DNA of 64,000 bases, from positions 55,660,069-55,724,068 of the forward strand of contig NC_060254.1 of assembly GCF_921293095.1 (NCBI RefSeq), in the 5' to 3' direction. This document shows, one piece after another, positions 34,934-45,618 of the stretch (within the stretch, counting starts at the first letter, position 1; every line of letters starts with the position of its first letter). Origin of the DNA: Ischnura elegans. Its lineage: Eukaryota > Arthropoda > Insecta > Odonata > Coenagrionidae. The notes beneath the pieces were generated by a model. That model was not told the DNA's origin. It did no database searches and was given only the letters and a program-made list of their open reading frames with translations. A program made the translations under genes and the position numbers.

Positions 34934-35589
34934 GTCAATGAAGTGGAGATCTGAGGTATCGCCTGTCTCTTATACACCCCATCGGAGGCCGGTGTCTTCT
35001 CATTGGTTGGTTCATGGGGCTCAGTTGGCTTCTCATTGGTCCGCCCCTCTTGGTGTTGTCTTGTCTCTCTTGGTTTCTTTCTGAGGACTCTTTTCCATGT
35101 ATTTGAAAGCTGGTATCCGTCCTCCCTGTTGAGATTTCTCGGTGTCTTCATTATCTCAATAGCTTCCCTGATGATCCGGGGGAAGTATCTTTTTTCCATA
35201 GCAATGACTTTTGCATTGTCGTAGTCGGGATAGTGATTCGGCCCACTCCATGTGTGCTCAGCTATGGCTGAGAGGCGTAGTTGCTGGTTCCTAGTAGCTC
35301 TTTGATGTTCTTGGAGCCGCACCTTGAGGGGTCTGCAAGTTTGTCCGATGTATGCACTGCCACAGCTACAATCGACACGGTACACTCCACAATGGTGTCT
35401 TGCGGGGACTTTATCTTTGGCCTTGCTCAGGAAATTGGAGGTTTTTGTGGGACAGGAGAATCTTGTCACTATTCCATGCTTCGATAGCACACGTGCTATC
35501 TTTTCACTCGTCCATCCCACATACGGTAGGAAAGCGAAAGCCGTAGGTTTCTCCTCATCTCCTGTTGTAGGTTCAGCGGCCCTTGCCAA
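34930..35589 (-). CDS. GIY-YIG endonuclease region of the second Penelope-like element
   Basis: Reads AFAFLPYVGWTSEKIARVLS, then GVYRVDCSCGSAYIGQTCRP, then VRLQEHQRA, AIAEHTWSGPNHYPDYD, RIIREAIEIMKTPRNLNRED and a basic tail. The order GVY...YIGQT...R...EH is GIY-YIG, with the CxC signature and the NRED motif of Penelope-like elements. It is clearly diverged from the neighbouring copy, so two lineages are present. Confidence 0.82.
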   Translation of the reverse strand: MARAAEPTTGDEEKPTAFAFLPYVGWTSEKIARVLSKHGIVTRFSCPTKTSNFLSKAKDKVPARHHCGVYRVDCSCGSAYIGQTCRPLKVRLQEHQRATRNQQLRLSAIAEHTWSGPNHYPDYDNAKVIAMEKRYFPRIIREAIEIMKTPRNLNREDGYQLSNTWKRVLRKKPRETRQHQEGRTNEKPTEPHEPTNEKTPASDGVYKRQAIPQISTSLT

Positions 35590-36324
35590 TCTTCTTTGAT
35601 GATGGCATTTTTGTTGTATCCGTTTCCCTGTTCAATCTACGCGGTGCTAACCCCGAAAACCTCCACCGTGAATCTTCGCCACACCGCGAAAGCCTACAAA
35701 AGGACAAAATATCCAGTAAATTGACTTACTTAGTTTAGTATGCAGTTTTAATTTATTCCGTGAACTTTAATGTAACTTGGCTCATTAAAAGTACAAAGGA
35801 ATTGATAAATTAATATACTGGAGTCGAAAAATGAATGAGAACGTTAGGATAATATTTGAGCTTTAAATACAAACGACAACATGTGGTTCAATTAAATACC
35901 CCGCTCCTATCCACTTTAACAATCGAGCTTACGACGCTGCTTTCGATTCCTCGTTTACACGTCGATCTTTATCAAAACAAAACACGGTAGCCGCTGCGCA
36001 GTGAATTGAATTTTGGCGTGAGGTTGTGAAAACGAAGTGCTCGTGAAGTAACAAGGCATTGAACATAATAGTCGTTGAAAATCCGGGAAATATTTCTGTG
36101 AGTTTCTTCGTCAGTTTGGGGTATTTAATTACTTCTAATGGTTCCCCGTAATTTAAGTTTGGTGGATTTCATTTACAAGTGTCCCTACAAAGAATTATTT
36201 ATTGACGCCAGTCTGTGTACTTGTGCATAATTAATTTGTGATGGGGGCATAAGAATCCTTTTTCCGATTTAGGGCTTAAAATAATCGTCTTCCAGTCTTT
36301 GGTGAGTGATCATTCTATTTCAAA

Positions 36325-37419
36325 ATGGCATGCAAAGCAGAAGTTCCCATATTCGAGGCTCATTCCGAGCAAGCCTTTAAAGATCATGTGAGTTTTCGGA
36401 GAGAGCCGGCTATTTTGCGTGGGGCAAATGTTGGGGAGTGTGTCAAAGTCTGGTCTCCGGAATATCTCGCTCGTAAGGTCGGAAATCTTCCCGTTAAAAT
36501 TCATGTAAGCCCAACACCGAAGATGGATTTCATAAGAAAGAACTTTATGTATAAAACGCTCCCATTTGATGAGTTAGTGACAAGAGCTTCAAGAAAAGAG
36601 CAAGACTGCTACTTTATCCACCCCCAGGAACTTTACTACCTTAGATCTCTTGGTATTGAGCCTAGGGGCACAGATATTGCTCACTTTTCTAAACACTATC
36701 CCACTATCTCTGATGACTTCAAATTACCTAACGTTTTCGATGAGAGTAAATATTTCTCAAGTGTACTCCGTGTGAGCTCTTCAGGGTTATCATTATGGAC
36801 CCACTACGACGTCATGGATAACGTTTTAGTTCAAGTTCGTGGGAAGAAGACTGCCATTCTGTTCAATCCAAACGATTCTCTTAATCTTTATCTTGTCGGA
36901 GACAAGTCCCAAATAATCGATGTCGATGACGTAGATAACCCTCAGTTTCCACGATTCAAAAAGGCTATTAGGTATGAGTGCCAGCTTTTACCCGGTGACA
37001 TCCTCTTCATCCCTGCATTGTGGCTTCACAACGTTCGACCCCTGGATTTCAGTGTTGCTGTCAATGTTTTCTGGAAAAATTTAGGTCCTGATTTTTATGA
37101 CAAAAAGGACATTTACGGAAACAAAGACGTCATTCCTGCAGCGCGGGTGAGCTCAGATGCAATAATTGGCGTAGTGACTTGAAGTAATAGTGGTCGTGCT
37201 TTGTATATTATTCATCTTGAATATACGCTCGTAGAAGCCATCTTAATGGGATGGATGATTCCGTTTTCGTTTTTCTTATAGGCTCTTCAAACTCTTCAGA
37301 ATGCCACAAAGTTGCTAAGTTCACTACCTGCGGAATACAAAGACTTTTACTATAGAAGGATGATTTCTGAGCTCGAGAACAAGCTGGACTCCGTTGTGAA
37401 AAGTGAATCAGAAAGCTGA
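36325..37419 (+). CDS. TYW5: tRNA wybutosine-synthesizing protein 5 (JmjC hydroxylase)
   Basis: Fe(II)/2-oxoglutarate oxygenase that hydroxylates the wybutosine intermediate at position 37 of tRNA-Phe. Exons 36325-37146 and 37282-37419 (TGA), joined in phase 0, give 319 residues; the human protein has about 315. The cupin/JmjC core is complete: LWTHYDVMDN supplies H160 and D162, and GDILFIPALWLHNV supplies H235, the same numbers as in human TYW5. Other family blocks are VKIHVSPTPKMDFIRKNF, YKTLPFDELV, YYLRSLG, RYECQL and VNVFWKNL, and YKDFYYRRM in the second exon. The start CAAAATGG is a good context and all conserved sequence follows it. AATAAA at 37770 lies downstream. Very secure and apparently intact. 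Confidence 0.96.
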
Positions 37420-37769
37420 TTGTTTCTTGTTTCATTTACTTCTTCTTTGCCTATAGACCTTAACAGAGACTTGATACGATTTACTCATGTCCAATTTAAA
37501 CACACCAGTGGTTTGTTTCCAAGAAGGGTTCAATTGTGCAGATTCATTTGGTATCTGGTTAACAAGATTTCATTTTATTGCCGATAAGATTTCATGAGTT
37601 ATGTGAATCGATGTATCATCGACAAATATTTTCATGTCATCAGCATGAATTGTGAAATTACATTTTAAATTACTGAAATGACAGTCGAGTTAATGAATTC
37701 ATAGATCAGACTTTGACATGATGGAAGTTTGAGACAATAGCATATTCATTGTGTGTGATGCCTTGTAAA

Positions 37770-37775
37770 AATAAA
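37770..37775 (+). terminator. TYW5 polyadenylation signal AATAAA
   Basis: Exact AATAAA about 350 bases after the stop, before a T-rich stretch. Confidence 0.6.
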
Positions 37776-37923
37776 TTTGCTATTATTTTATATGAGGATG
37801 TGAATGCCTATTCTTTTCTCTCAATATTTTCTTTTTCAATTTTATGACAAAATGGGAAATGTGGAGTGAAGTAGTAATTGAAGTCTAGTTTGAATAAAAT
37901 TAGGATTGCTTGAAAACATTTAA

Positions 37924-38167
37924 CCCTTTGCGGTCCAACGTCAAGGCTGGCTCGACAAGTTTAGTGCTACAAGCACCTGGCTTGTCGTAGCATCAGGTCT
38001 TACCTCGAGTTGAGCTCAACATCAAGGTGAAGTGATTTATACAAGGGCAGTGTTTCAAGAGATTACCTGATGTGCTGTCAACTCGAAGTTAGACCTGATA
38101 CTACAAAAAGCCTAATGCTCGTAGAGCTAGACTTATCAAGCCAGCCTTGACGTTGGACCGCAAAGAG
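37924..38167. mobile_element. piggyBac-type MITE with long inverted repeats
   Basis: TTAA at 37920-37923 and 38168-38171. The left end CCCTTTGCGGTCCAACGTCA and, from the right, CTCTTTGCGGTCCAACGTCA continue pairing for about 100 bases (AAGGCTGGCT, ATCAGGTCT, GAGTTGA). TTAA plus CCCTTTG is the classic piggyBac end. Confidence 0.88.
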
Positions 38168-38859
38168 TTAAATACTTCAAACAAAGGCACCCATTCACAT
38201 GATCCCGTTACCAATGCTAATAAGTATCTCCATATGGTGATCAGAACTTGCAAGGCAGTTTCATAAATACATTCTGTTACAGCCCCCAGATGCCATATCT
38301 TAAATTCAACTTGTCTTAATTTTATCCCCTTTATCTTTGCAGTAAATACTGCCATTATTAGTGGAAGCGATTCCATGTACTAGAAGGTATAACAGGGTCA
38401 AAATAAAATGGCTTCATTGAAACAGAGCAGGCACATTGGTTATTCACCCGAGAAATCGTCTAATAAATATAATTAATCAACCCTTTTGTTTTAGTCATGC
38501 TTGTAATAACAATTTTGAGGTGAATTGTTTTCAAAATATTGAAGAATATCTGGCATATTTTGTGGTATAATTTTCTTTTGAGTAATTGTCCGTACATAGC
38601 CTGCTAACAGTATTGTCTACTATTGCCCATGCCATTTACCTGTGAAATATAATTTGTTAACTCCCCGCAGGTAAACATATCTTCTTAATTAGACTTTTAT
38701 TGAGTCAATAGTTGCTAATCTTTCATTACTATATAAATGCCAATTATGATTTGTGTGCTAATTTCATCTAATGCTGCAAATCAAGCAGTCAAATGCCTTG
38801 GGATGTTTCTGAACCTGAACCTGCGGTAAGGTGCGAAAATTCTACTGAAAAGAAAATTT

Positions 38860-38990
38860 GCCTCGCTGAGGATTCGAACCTGTATCTTTCTAATTTGCAA
38901 ACTTCCTTGTTAGTTCAAGTTGTTGAATACCTGGAATTAATTTAGGGGATCAGGCTTCAAATCCTGGTTGAGACAAATGATTTTTCCTTC
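38860..38990. repeat. tRNA-like SINE fragments
   Basis: GGATTCGAACC at 38870-38880 is a B box on the minus strand; GGCTTCAAATCCTGG near 38956 is a second B-box-like word on the plus strand. No intact tRNA fold. Confidence 0.35.
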
Positions 38991-39024
38991 GTTGAATTTA
39001 TACACTTAAATATGACCTTGAATC

Positions 39025-39330
39025 CAGTGGCACAGCGAGGGGGGGGGGGAGTTTGGGGGTTAAACTCCCCTCACCCCCAGAGCTCGGAGAAATTTTTGAG
39101 TTTAATCCATTTTACTTAATTGGATTGATATTACTAATAGAATAGTGTAAATATTAATAGAATATCTCTCAGAAAGCCGTAAAACTCACCATTTTGAACC
39201 ATTTATCTTAAAATTCCACTATTTATTAATCTCGCACATACCACTTATCCTGGTGGGTATGCCATAGCCCCACACACCCCGGTATTAGTTGCACCTAAAA
39301 CCCCAGCTATAATTCCTAGCTGCGTCTCTG
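39025..39330. mobile_element. hAT-type MITE, 306 bp
   Basis: Ends CAGTGGCACAGCGAGG and, from the right, CAGAGACGCAGCTAGGAATT. A perfect 8-bp duplication CTTGAATC flanks it (39017-39024, 39331-39338). Confidence 0.88.
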
Positions 39331-40211
39331 CTTGAATCATTAGTGGTCAACCTCTGGCTTTTCCAAAGTTATTTATTTGAATAATTCTGTAGGAAGACAG
39401 TAGAAAGCATTCTTCCATGCAAACTTAAAAAAGGTCTATTTGTGTGTCCAATTCATGCCAGCAGGTAATATTAGTAGAGGGATATCTTTAAAAATTATTA
39501 ATGTGATGCTATGCTCATGAATAACTTTTGAAAAGTGAAGTACTCAATTCGTTTATTGTTGATGACCTTGCGTTTTGGAACATAATGAGAGTGCATTATC
39601 TGAATTTACAATCTTGGTGAGATGTTATCCTAACCATATCTTCAATTAGGACTGTTAAAACTAATAAAGTATCAGCTGGTTATTACCTATGGCTCTGCAG
39701 GACCTCTATAGATTCTCCGCTCGCTGTTCAGGTTGGCTCTTTGAATTGATTCTCAGTAAATCTCTAGCGTGTAGGAATGAGGAGTGCAAAGTGGAGAAAT
39801 GGCCAAAGAAAACATAATGCTCTGTTTTGGTGGAATTAGATAGGCTAAAAAGAGATACTTAAATTAATGAGGAAGCATATGGAATCTAATTCTTTTAAAA
39901 ATCTCAATTCTAGCCTTGCACACCTTCCTAAGTAAGACATTAACAACTACTTTTACACATCAGGCATGTTTTTATCACCATGTGCAACAAAAAATGTCTT
40001 TAAAGCTCGTAAGTAATTGGAAAATTTGTAGAAATAGATTTTTCATTTTTTTACCTTTTAAGAATTTTTAAAATAAGTTTAGGACCAGTGGTTTATCAAA
40101 GTTGCTAGAGAACAAATTGCAATCTTCATTCTGATACATTAATTGCATTCAAAATACGTTGGTGGCTTATATCACTACTTCTCATTCTTGAAAACATTAC
40201 TATGTATCACC

Positions 40212-40456
40212 CAAGGGCGTACCCAGGATCACAACTGGGGGGGGGGGGAGGGGCAAGCCATAGGATTTATGAGATTATTTCCTTGAAAAAATAGTTTTAT
40301 TTTACTTACATATCTTATACTAATATATATCATTTTTCGTGGGTGTAAATAAAATTTGTTGAATACTTTGGTTTCAATTCAGTACTGATTTTTCTAAAAG
40401 ACTTTTGCGATTTTTGCTTCTGGGGGGGCAGCTGCCCCTCGCTGGATACGCCCTTG
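40212..40456. mobile_element. hAT-type MITE, 245 bp
   Basis: Ends CAAGGGCGTACCCAGGAT and, from the right, CAAGGGCGTATCCAGC. Flanks GTATCACC and CTATCACC agree at seven of eight. G-runs lie near both ends. Confidence 0.85.
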
Positions 40457-41106
40457 CTATCACCTTTATTTAGGGATGACCTCCTTAAATGGCCATTTTT
40501 CTTCCTCCATTTTGTGGCTGTTTAAGACAGTTTTCCCGTACCTAAGTAAGGTTTTTACGAGAAAATTATATGCATTGCATGGAAGGTTGAATCTCGGGCA
40601 ATCATCAGTAGACTGTTGAAACTTAGGTAATTTTACCATATTGAGTGAATGGTATTCCAGCCATGTTTGGAAACCATGCTGCTTTAGTCTTAAGGTCAAA
40701 GGTAAGAAGCCTTATTAGTTCCCCACGTCGGCACACTAGTGGAGCAGCTAAACAGGCTTCTCATCTTTGACCCAAGGACGAAAGCGAGAGGACTTTATAA
40801 TTATCGTCCTCTCAAGTCAACAATCGTGGCTGGAGAACTTGGAATCTTCACTAATCTTGAACATTGCTGTGGAAACTTTCACAAGACTTTTATTTTATTT
40901 TGATGTTACCTTTAAGATTCATTTTTCATTCAGTGAATCTAGAAAGTTGCTCAGTTAATCATCTCTCTTTTGTGGGTAATTATCTTTGAAATTTTCTATT
41001 ATCTGTCGTATGCCAATGATTAAATAGTGTACATTGTATGTTCCAATAAGGGTACACAAATTTGACTCATGCGTACCCGTTAAAGGTATCTTGGAATGGT
41101 AATGCT

Positions 41107-44100
41107 ATGGAATCAGCACTGTTGGATACCTCTTATCAGCCAGAATTGGTGAACAAGCCGAGGAACGTCTGCCCCGTTGCATACAAGGCCTTGGGTACAA
41201 TCATTGACGGTGTACATTGTGATATTTTCATCAGCAATTACAGGTGGGTTTCGCTCCCTAAACTTTTATCAGTTGCTTTTATTGTTTGTGTGCTTATTTT
41301 CCAGTATTGTGTCAGATATAAACTCTTGTGTTGTATGCAACCATTTAAATAGTGATTATCTATTTTGATATTTTTTGTTTGGTACAGTGGAACCTCGTTA
41401 AAGTGAGTACGGGCTATAGCGAGACCCCCGCGAGAGATAGCCGATGCACCGTCAATTGACCCTATAATAAGCATGTTAAAAAATTCGTTTTTACGAGACC
41501 CTTTCGGCGTTGGCTCTCGCCATAGCGAGGGTTTCACCGCCGGAAGACTTTCATCAAGACTCCTTAACTTCTGTAATTGCTAGCGATCTGTTAGAAATGA
41601 AGTTAATGGAGTGCTCAGTCTCAAATTTATGTGGTAAACTGTCGTTCGATAAATATAATGATTGACGAAACAATGCTTTGCATGATTTTTATTCAGTGCG
41701 GCGCTTATAAATTGTTTGAATAGTTAGTCGTTATTTGAGTAAGGAAATTAAGTGATGCAAAAAAGCATCGCCTTTCATCTGTATTTATGCTTACGTTTAT
41801 CGGATAGAAGTTCATCTGTCACCGCACCACTCCTGTTCCTGTATATCTGTTCGCAACAGGTATATTGGCTATTATTTGCTCCACCTCCGGTAAAGCGACA
41901 ATTCGCTATAGCAAGTGTTTATTAGTGCACCGTGGGGTGTCGTTATATCGAGGTTGCACTGTATTTCATAAATTCAGTGTGCAAGTGATATTTAAGTACA
42001 TATTAAGAATAGGGTAGTTTCCTTCATCAGAGAAAGCGAAAGGCATTGATTGCGATTCATTACCCACCGTTAGTGTATTCATAATATTCAAATTATTTGG
42101 TTTCGGATATCCCAGTTTAGGTGAATGTTAATGGTCAATTTTAACCCCATTTGAAAAGGGCCAGATTGGCGAGGTTCCTGTGATGCCACTCCACGTGACA
42201 TCACAGGAACCTCGATGCTATACCAGTATCCCAACGGAGTTGAGAAGCCACAAAATTGAAATGCCTTCTCATCTTCATTGCCAGAGAAGAAATATGCACC
42301 CATAAATTAATCTACCTTCAGAATTCATGGTTAAAGTTATAGTCTTGATAATGACGTTGTAACGTTGAAACTAGTAGACTGCAAAAATATAAGGTTGTGG
42401 AATAGTACTGTGTTTTTTTTTATTTAACCATGAATATCTCATCGTTCCACCAAGTAACGCCTAAATCTGTTGATTATATTTACCTTCAGAATGTTTCTAA
42501 AATGTGCCTTTTCGAAGTCGTAGTCAGCCATTGTTTAATATGTATGCCGTAAAATCTTTAAAACTATTCACAACTGTTTTTCACACACCCTTCAAGTCAT
42601 AAATTAGTATTGTCTTAGCTGTTTGTTATTGTCATTGCTGTTTGTTAATGCCGTGGAGTGAATCTGCTTACTCGCATCCTGATGTCACAGGGCTTTCTTG
42701 TAGCGCGAAAGAATTTAGTAATTTTTGTGAACTTTGAAGCTCTTGTAACAACAAGAATATTGAGAATTAAGAAGTCATATAATGCATATTTTAATAACTT
42801 TTACTTAATTATCTATTTATCTAAAAAAATACTATTTAAATTTTATGAGAGCACCCCATTGTGGTTAGTTACTGATGGAAGAGGGAAAGAAATTATATTT
42901 TCAAATTTACTCTAAAGGTCTAATGGTGGTGTATCCTTATTTTCTCACACATGTATCTATATCTTTGAGATTTGAAGTTCCCATTATCATTCTGTCATTC
43001 AGGTAGTCCTCCGTAATTGTTAACATCCATTTTTGTAGCATGATTTTACTTAATTTTTAATGCTTAATATATCACTGCATCAAATTACCTTTTAATGTCT
43101 TTAAAAGTTGGATGTTTGATAAAATATATATCAACAGACTTTCTGGAAAAGTTAATCAAAAGCACATAACTAGGAAGAGTGCTTAAGTAAGGGCTTAAGT
43201 ACCCCTTGGAAGTTTTTTCAGCTATTCCATGTATATTGTATGAGACTGACTAAGCACAGTGTTAGTTGGCATACGAACTTTTATATAAAAACTTTATTGT
43301 GTATTAATGCATGTTTTTTACAATTTAGTGTTAATCTCTTCACTATGTGGTTTAAATGCTAGTGGAAATTGTTCACTTGCAGCATTGAAAGGGAAAAGTT
43401 GATTTTAATTAGACTTAAACCTCTATTGAATTATATTTTTTGCTATGTGTGTGGTCAGATTGGAATGTCAGTTTGATATTAAAGTAGTCACCCTGAAAAT
43501 AATTGTAATGAACATTAGCATTGGTTGTAATTCTTGGCATTGCTTCTCATGGGGCATCTTTGATTGATGGTGCAAGGATTAAGATGTATCCTTATACTCT
43601 CAAACTATACAAAGTCTGTTACAAAGGAAACCTCTGCTAAAATTTGAGTTTTGGTTCTTTAAAATAAGGCTTTGCATTCTTTTCCAGGGATAAAGTCTTG
43701 ATTATTATTTCCCAGTTCAAAAAAATTGGAGCACTTGTCCTAGTGCACAAGGATGAAGTACAATACAGCAATACAGGGTCTGTCTATCACACCAGGTAAA
43801 TTTTCATTCATCCTTTGTATTTTTAATTTTGAAGTCTTATTATATGATGCATGTATGTAATGTGTGTCTTGTGAGATATGGCATGTGTTAGTGGCAATGT
43901 ACCCTACATTTGAGTATTGCTATTCTGATCAGCACATTTTCACATTGCATCTCTTTGTATTTGAGATGATGTGACACTTAAATAATCCCCTAAATCCATA
44001 TTAAAATCTCTGGAAAATTCCATGATGAAAAATATGTGAATAAACTCATGAAAATTCTCTGATCATTGCTGTGAGATCTTTGTCATTGAAAGACAGACAG

Positions 44101-45515
44101 TCACTGATTTTAAGGTTCATGATTGAATGATGACAATCCCTTGTATAAATGAAGAAAAAGATTGATTTCTTATAGGTAAAGCCTGTAGCTGTATACCAGT
44201 TTTTATGTATTCACATCTATCTGTCGAATATTCAAATAATGGTATGCAAAAAAATTATAAATGTTTTATTAAATCATTTGAATAACGATTTGAACCACAA
44301 TGCATTGGATCAAATAAAGTTTAATAATTTTTTGCCGTAAAACCATTTTCTCTGAGACGAATAAAGCTCCATATTATTAGTCTTTGAGGAAATTGATTCG
44401 TAGGATAAAGTTCTTTCCACTATCGTTTCATTTTCATGAAACGAAGAGTATTATTTGGATGGTGAGTGTATTTGCAAACTTTCTTTGCTATCTTTCTTCA
44501 GAGCCGAACTTAGCAATAGGAAGTGTTTTTGGTAAATTATCATGTGAGGCCAGGGTACAAGTACCCCATCTTCTGTCTACTATGGTTAGTGAAGGCATTA
44601 TGTGCACTCTTCTTTTGTTCATTGTGGAATCAAGTCTTCTGGTGATTATATAGTTTCAGGATACCGTTGGTCGAAATCCTATTTTACACCTGACACAAAA
44701 TTGTCCTCTTTCAAGCTTCATCTGTTTCCCCATTGGCCGTGCAGTTATTTTGCAATTAGAGCAGCTATTTTTCCAAAACGTGTTGGTGCTTTTGCTTATG
44801 AATTTGTGCCATTCATAGTTTTAACTTATTATGTAATTCTGGTAATAGATGGGAAGCCTGGTCAAATGCCCCCATCGTAAGCAGAGGTGGAGAACTATCA
44901 AGTTAAAATAAAAATTTATTTATGCACAAGTAGAACAGGTAATTTAATATCATCTCACCTATCCTTAATAAAGAAAAATTAAAAGTTGGTAAAATAAAAA
45001 TCAATTCAATAACCTGAGTAAAATATAACTAACAAATTTTCTAAATTATTGAAAAAAGGCCCACCAAGAGCGAAGACACCCCTGTATGTATGTACATAAA
45101 ACAAGCAATCCTCAAAGTGTTAACCCCAGTTACCGGCTAACCTGCATCAGTTAACTCTGATTACAATTTTAATTATGGTTGGCAATAACTGCCACAAAAT
45201 GTAACCATATGTAGTTGCTTTGACCACAGAATAGTGAAATGGGGCTTTGAAATTTTTTAACACTGGCCCGTGGCTTACCTCATTTGTCATATTATAATCT
45301 TAAACCTTTGTGGGTAGTTAATTCATTCATTACTTATTACATTTTCTAGGTCTCTGCTAGGTAGTGATAGTGATGAAATTCATGTGTCAGCGCGATATCT
45401 CTTCGAGCATCTTGCTATAAACAAACCAGCTGTCTTTGGCATCTCCCTCAAGAATTACAGTCTGAAAACCCTTGTCTTACTGAAGGAAATCCTCCTACAG
45501 AACAAGTTGTGGTGA
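41107..45515 (+). CDS. PSMG3: Proteasome assembly chaperone 3
   Basis: Partner of PSMG4 in assembling the alpha ring of the 20S proteasome, cytosolic. Exons 41107-41243, 43688-43795 and 45350-45515 (TGA) give 136 residues; the human protein has 122. Both introns are phase 2 and restore AGG codons. The core DKVLIIISQFKKIGALVLV (residues 47-65) matches human HILVLVTQFGKMGTLVSL. SLLGSDSDEIHVSARYL and FGISLKNYSLKTLVLLKEIL with final KLW match LLGQDEPLIHVFAKNL and the C-terminal VW. The start is the first in-frame ATG with conserved sequence after it; the N-terminal 30 residues are not conserved. No polyadenylation signal follows before GPN2. Divergent family, but the order of motifs makes this firm. 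Confidence 0.88.
41385..41961. mobile_element. Tigger/pogo-type MITE, copy 1, 577 bp
   Basis: TA on both sides. Ends CAGTGGAACCTCGTTAAAG and, from the right, CAGTGCAACCTCGATATAAC. The TA target and CAGTGGAACCTCG terminus are typical of Tigger/pogo (Tc1-mariner) elements. No transposase frame. It is nearly identical along its length to 63106-63688. Confidence 0.88.
42008..42260. repeat. Truncated copy of the inverted-repeat element at 46664
   Basis: Starts AATAGGGTAGTTTCCTTCAT and runs with the 46664 copy through TTAGTGTATTCATAATAT and CATTTGAAAAGGGCCAGATT. The right terminal repeat was not found. Confidence 0.7.
42170..42214. repeat. Perfect 16-bp-arm hairpin
   Basis: CGAGGTTCCTGTGATG and its exact complement CATCACAGGAACCTCG are separated by 13 bases. 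The 46664 element lacks the perfect arm at this place. Confidence 0.65.
42344..42372 (+). ncRNA. Hammerhead-like core, probable Penelope terminus remnant
   Basis: CTTGATAATGACGTTGTAAC followed by GTTGAAACT has the same box layout as the Penelope terminus at 33832 (minus strand). No Penelope coding sequence is next to it. Confidence 0.3.
42470..42580. repeat. Dispersed repeat related to 21590-21770
   Basis: Shares TACCTTCAGAAT, CGAAGTCGTAGTCAGCCATT, CGTAAAATCTTTAAAACTAT and CACAACTGTTTTT in order with the copy in the Shc intron. Confidence 0.55.
43796..45349 (+). other. PSMG3 intron 2
   Basis: GTAAAT donor to TTTTCTAG acceptor. AT-rich with no supported feature. Confidence 0.6.
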
Positions 45516-45607
45516 GTGTAGATATTGTATCTGGTGTGTAATGTGTGTACATATATTAATGTCCGCTGAAATTATTTCTTGAATGAAAATTTATAATTTG
45601 CTAACAG
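45512..45607 (+). promoter_or_regulatory. Candidate 96-base intron bridging PSMG3 and GPN2
   Basis: GTGAGT begins at 45512, overlapping the PSMG3 stop. TTGCTAACAG ends at 45607, containing a branch-point-like TGCTAAC. Splicing would change the PSMG3 end from KLW to KLWLVQND and place its TAG (45624-45626) just inside the GPN2 reading frame, which starts at 45619. There is no AATAAA between the genes. Confidence 0.5.
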
Positions 45608-45618
45608 GTTGGTCCAAA

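Larger units (their letters stand above)
34848..35697 (-). mobile_element. Second Penelope-like element with inverted termini and 13-bp target duplication
   Basis: Flanked by a perfect 13-bp duplication AAAAGGACAAAAT (34835-34847, 35698-35710). GGTGGAGGTTTTCGGGGTTA near 34853 returns inverted at about 35648-35667, so the copy has inverted terminal pieces. Between them a 220-codon minus-strand frame encodes a GIY-YIG domain. It sits at the edge of the AT-rich flank of the first element. Its reverse transcriptase is missing. Confidence 0.88.
32541..36324. other. NOP16-TYW5 intergenic region, Penelope-like cluster
   Basis: From 32700 to 33330 there are many TTGTGCAA and CAATATT-type words but no clear element. 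From 33413 to 35697 lie Penelope-like copies. About 35880-36300 is CpG-containing and presumably the TYW5 promoter and 5' UTR. Confidence 0.6.
37776..41106. other. TYW5-PSMG3 intergenic region
   Basis: Contains a piggyBac-type MITE (37924-38167), tRNA-like SINE pieces near 38860-38990, and two hAT-type MITEs (39025-39330, 40212-40456). The rest is AT-rich with no supported feature; the PSMG3 promoter is not obvious. Confidence 0.6.
41244..43687 (+). other. PSMG3 intron 1
   Basis: Holds a Tigger/pogo-type MITE (41385-41961), a copy of the GGGTAGTTTCC repeat (42008-42260) with a perfect hairpin, a hammerhead-like core (42344-42372) and a dispersed repeat (42470-42580). AT-rich from 42600 on with nothing recognised. 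Confidence 0.65.

Noticed and set aside
41062-41106. Extended PSMG3 N-terminus upstream of the ATG at 41107
   Set aside because: The frame is open upstream but contains no earlier in-frame ATG and the extra residues are not conserved.
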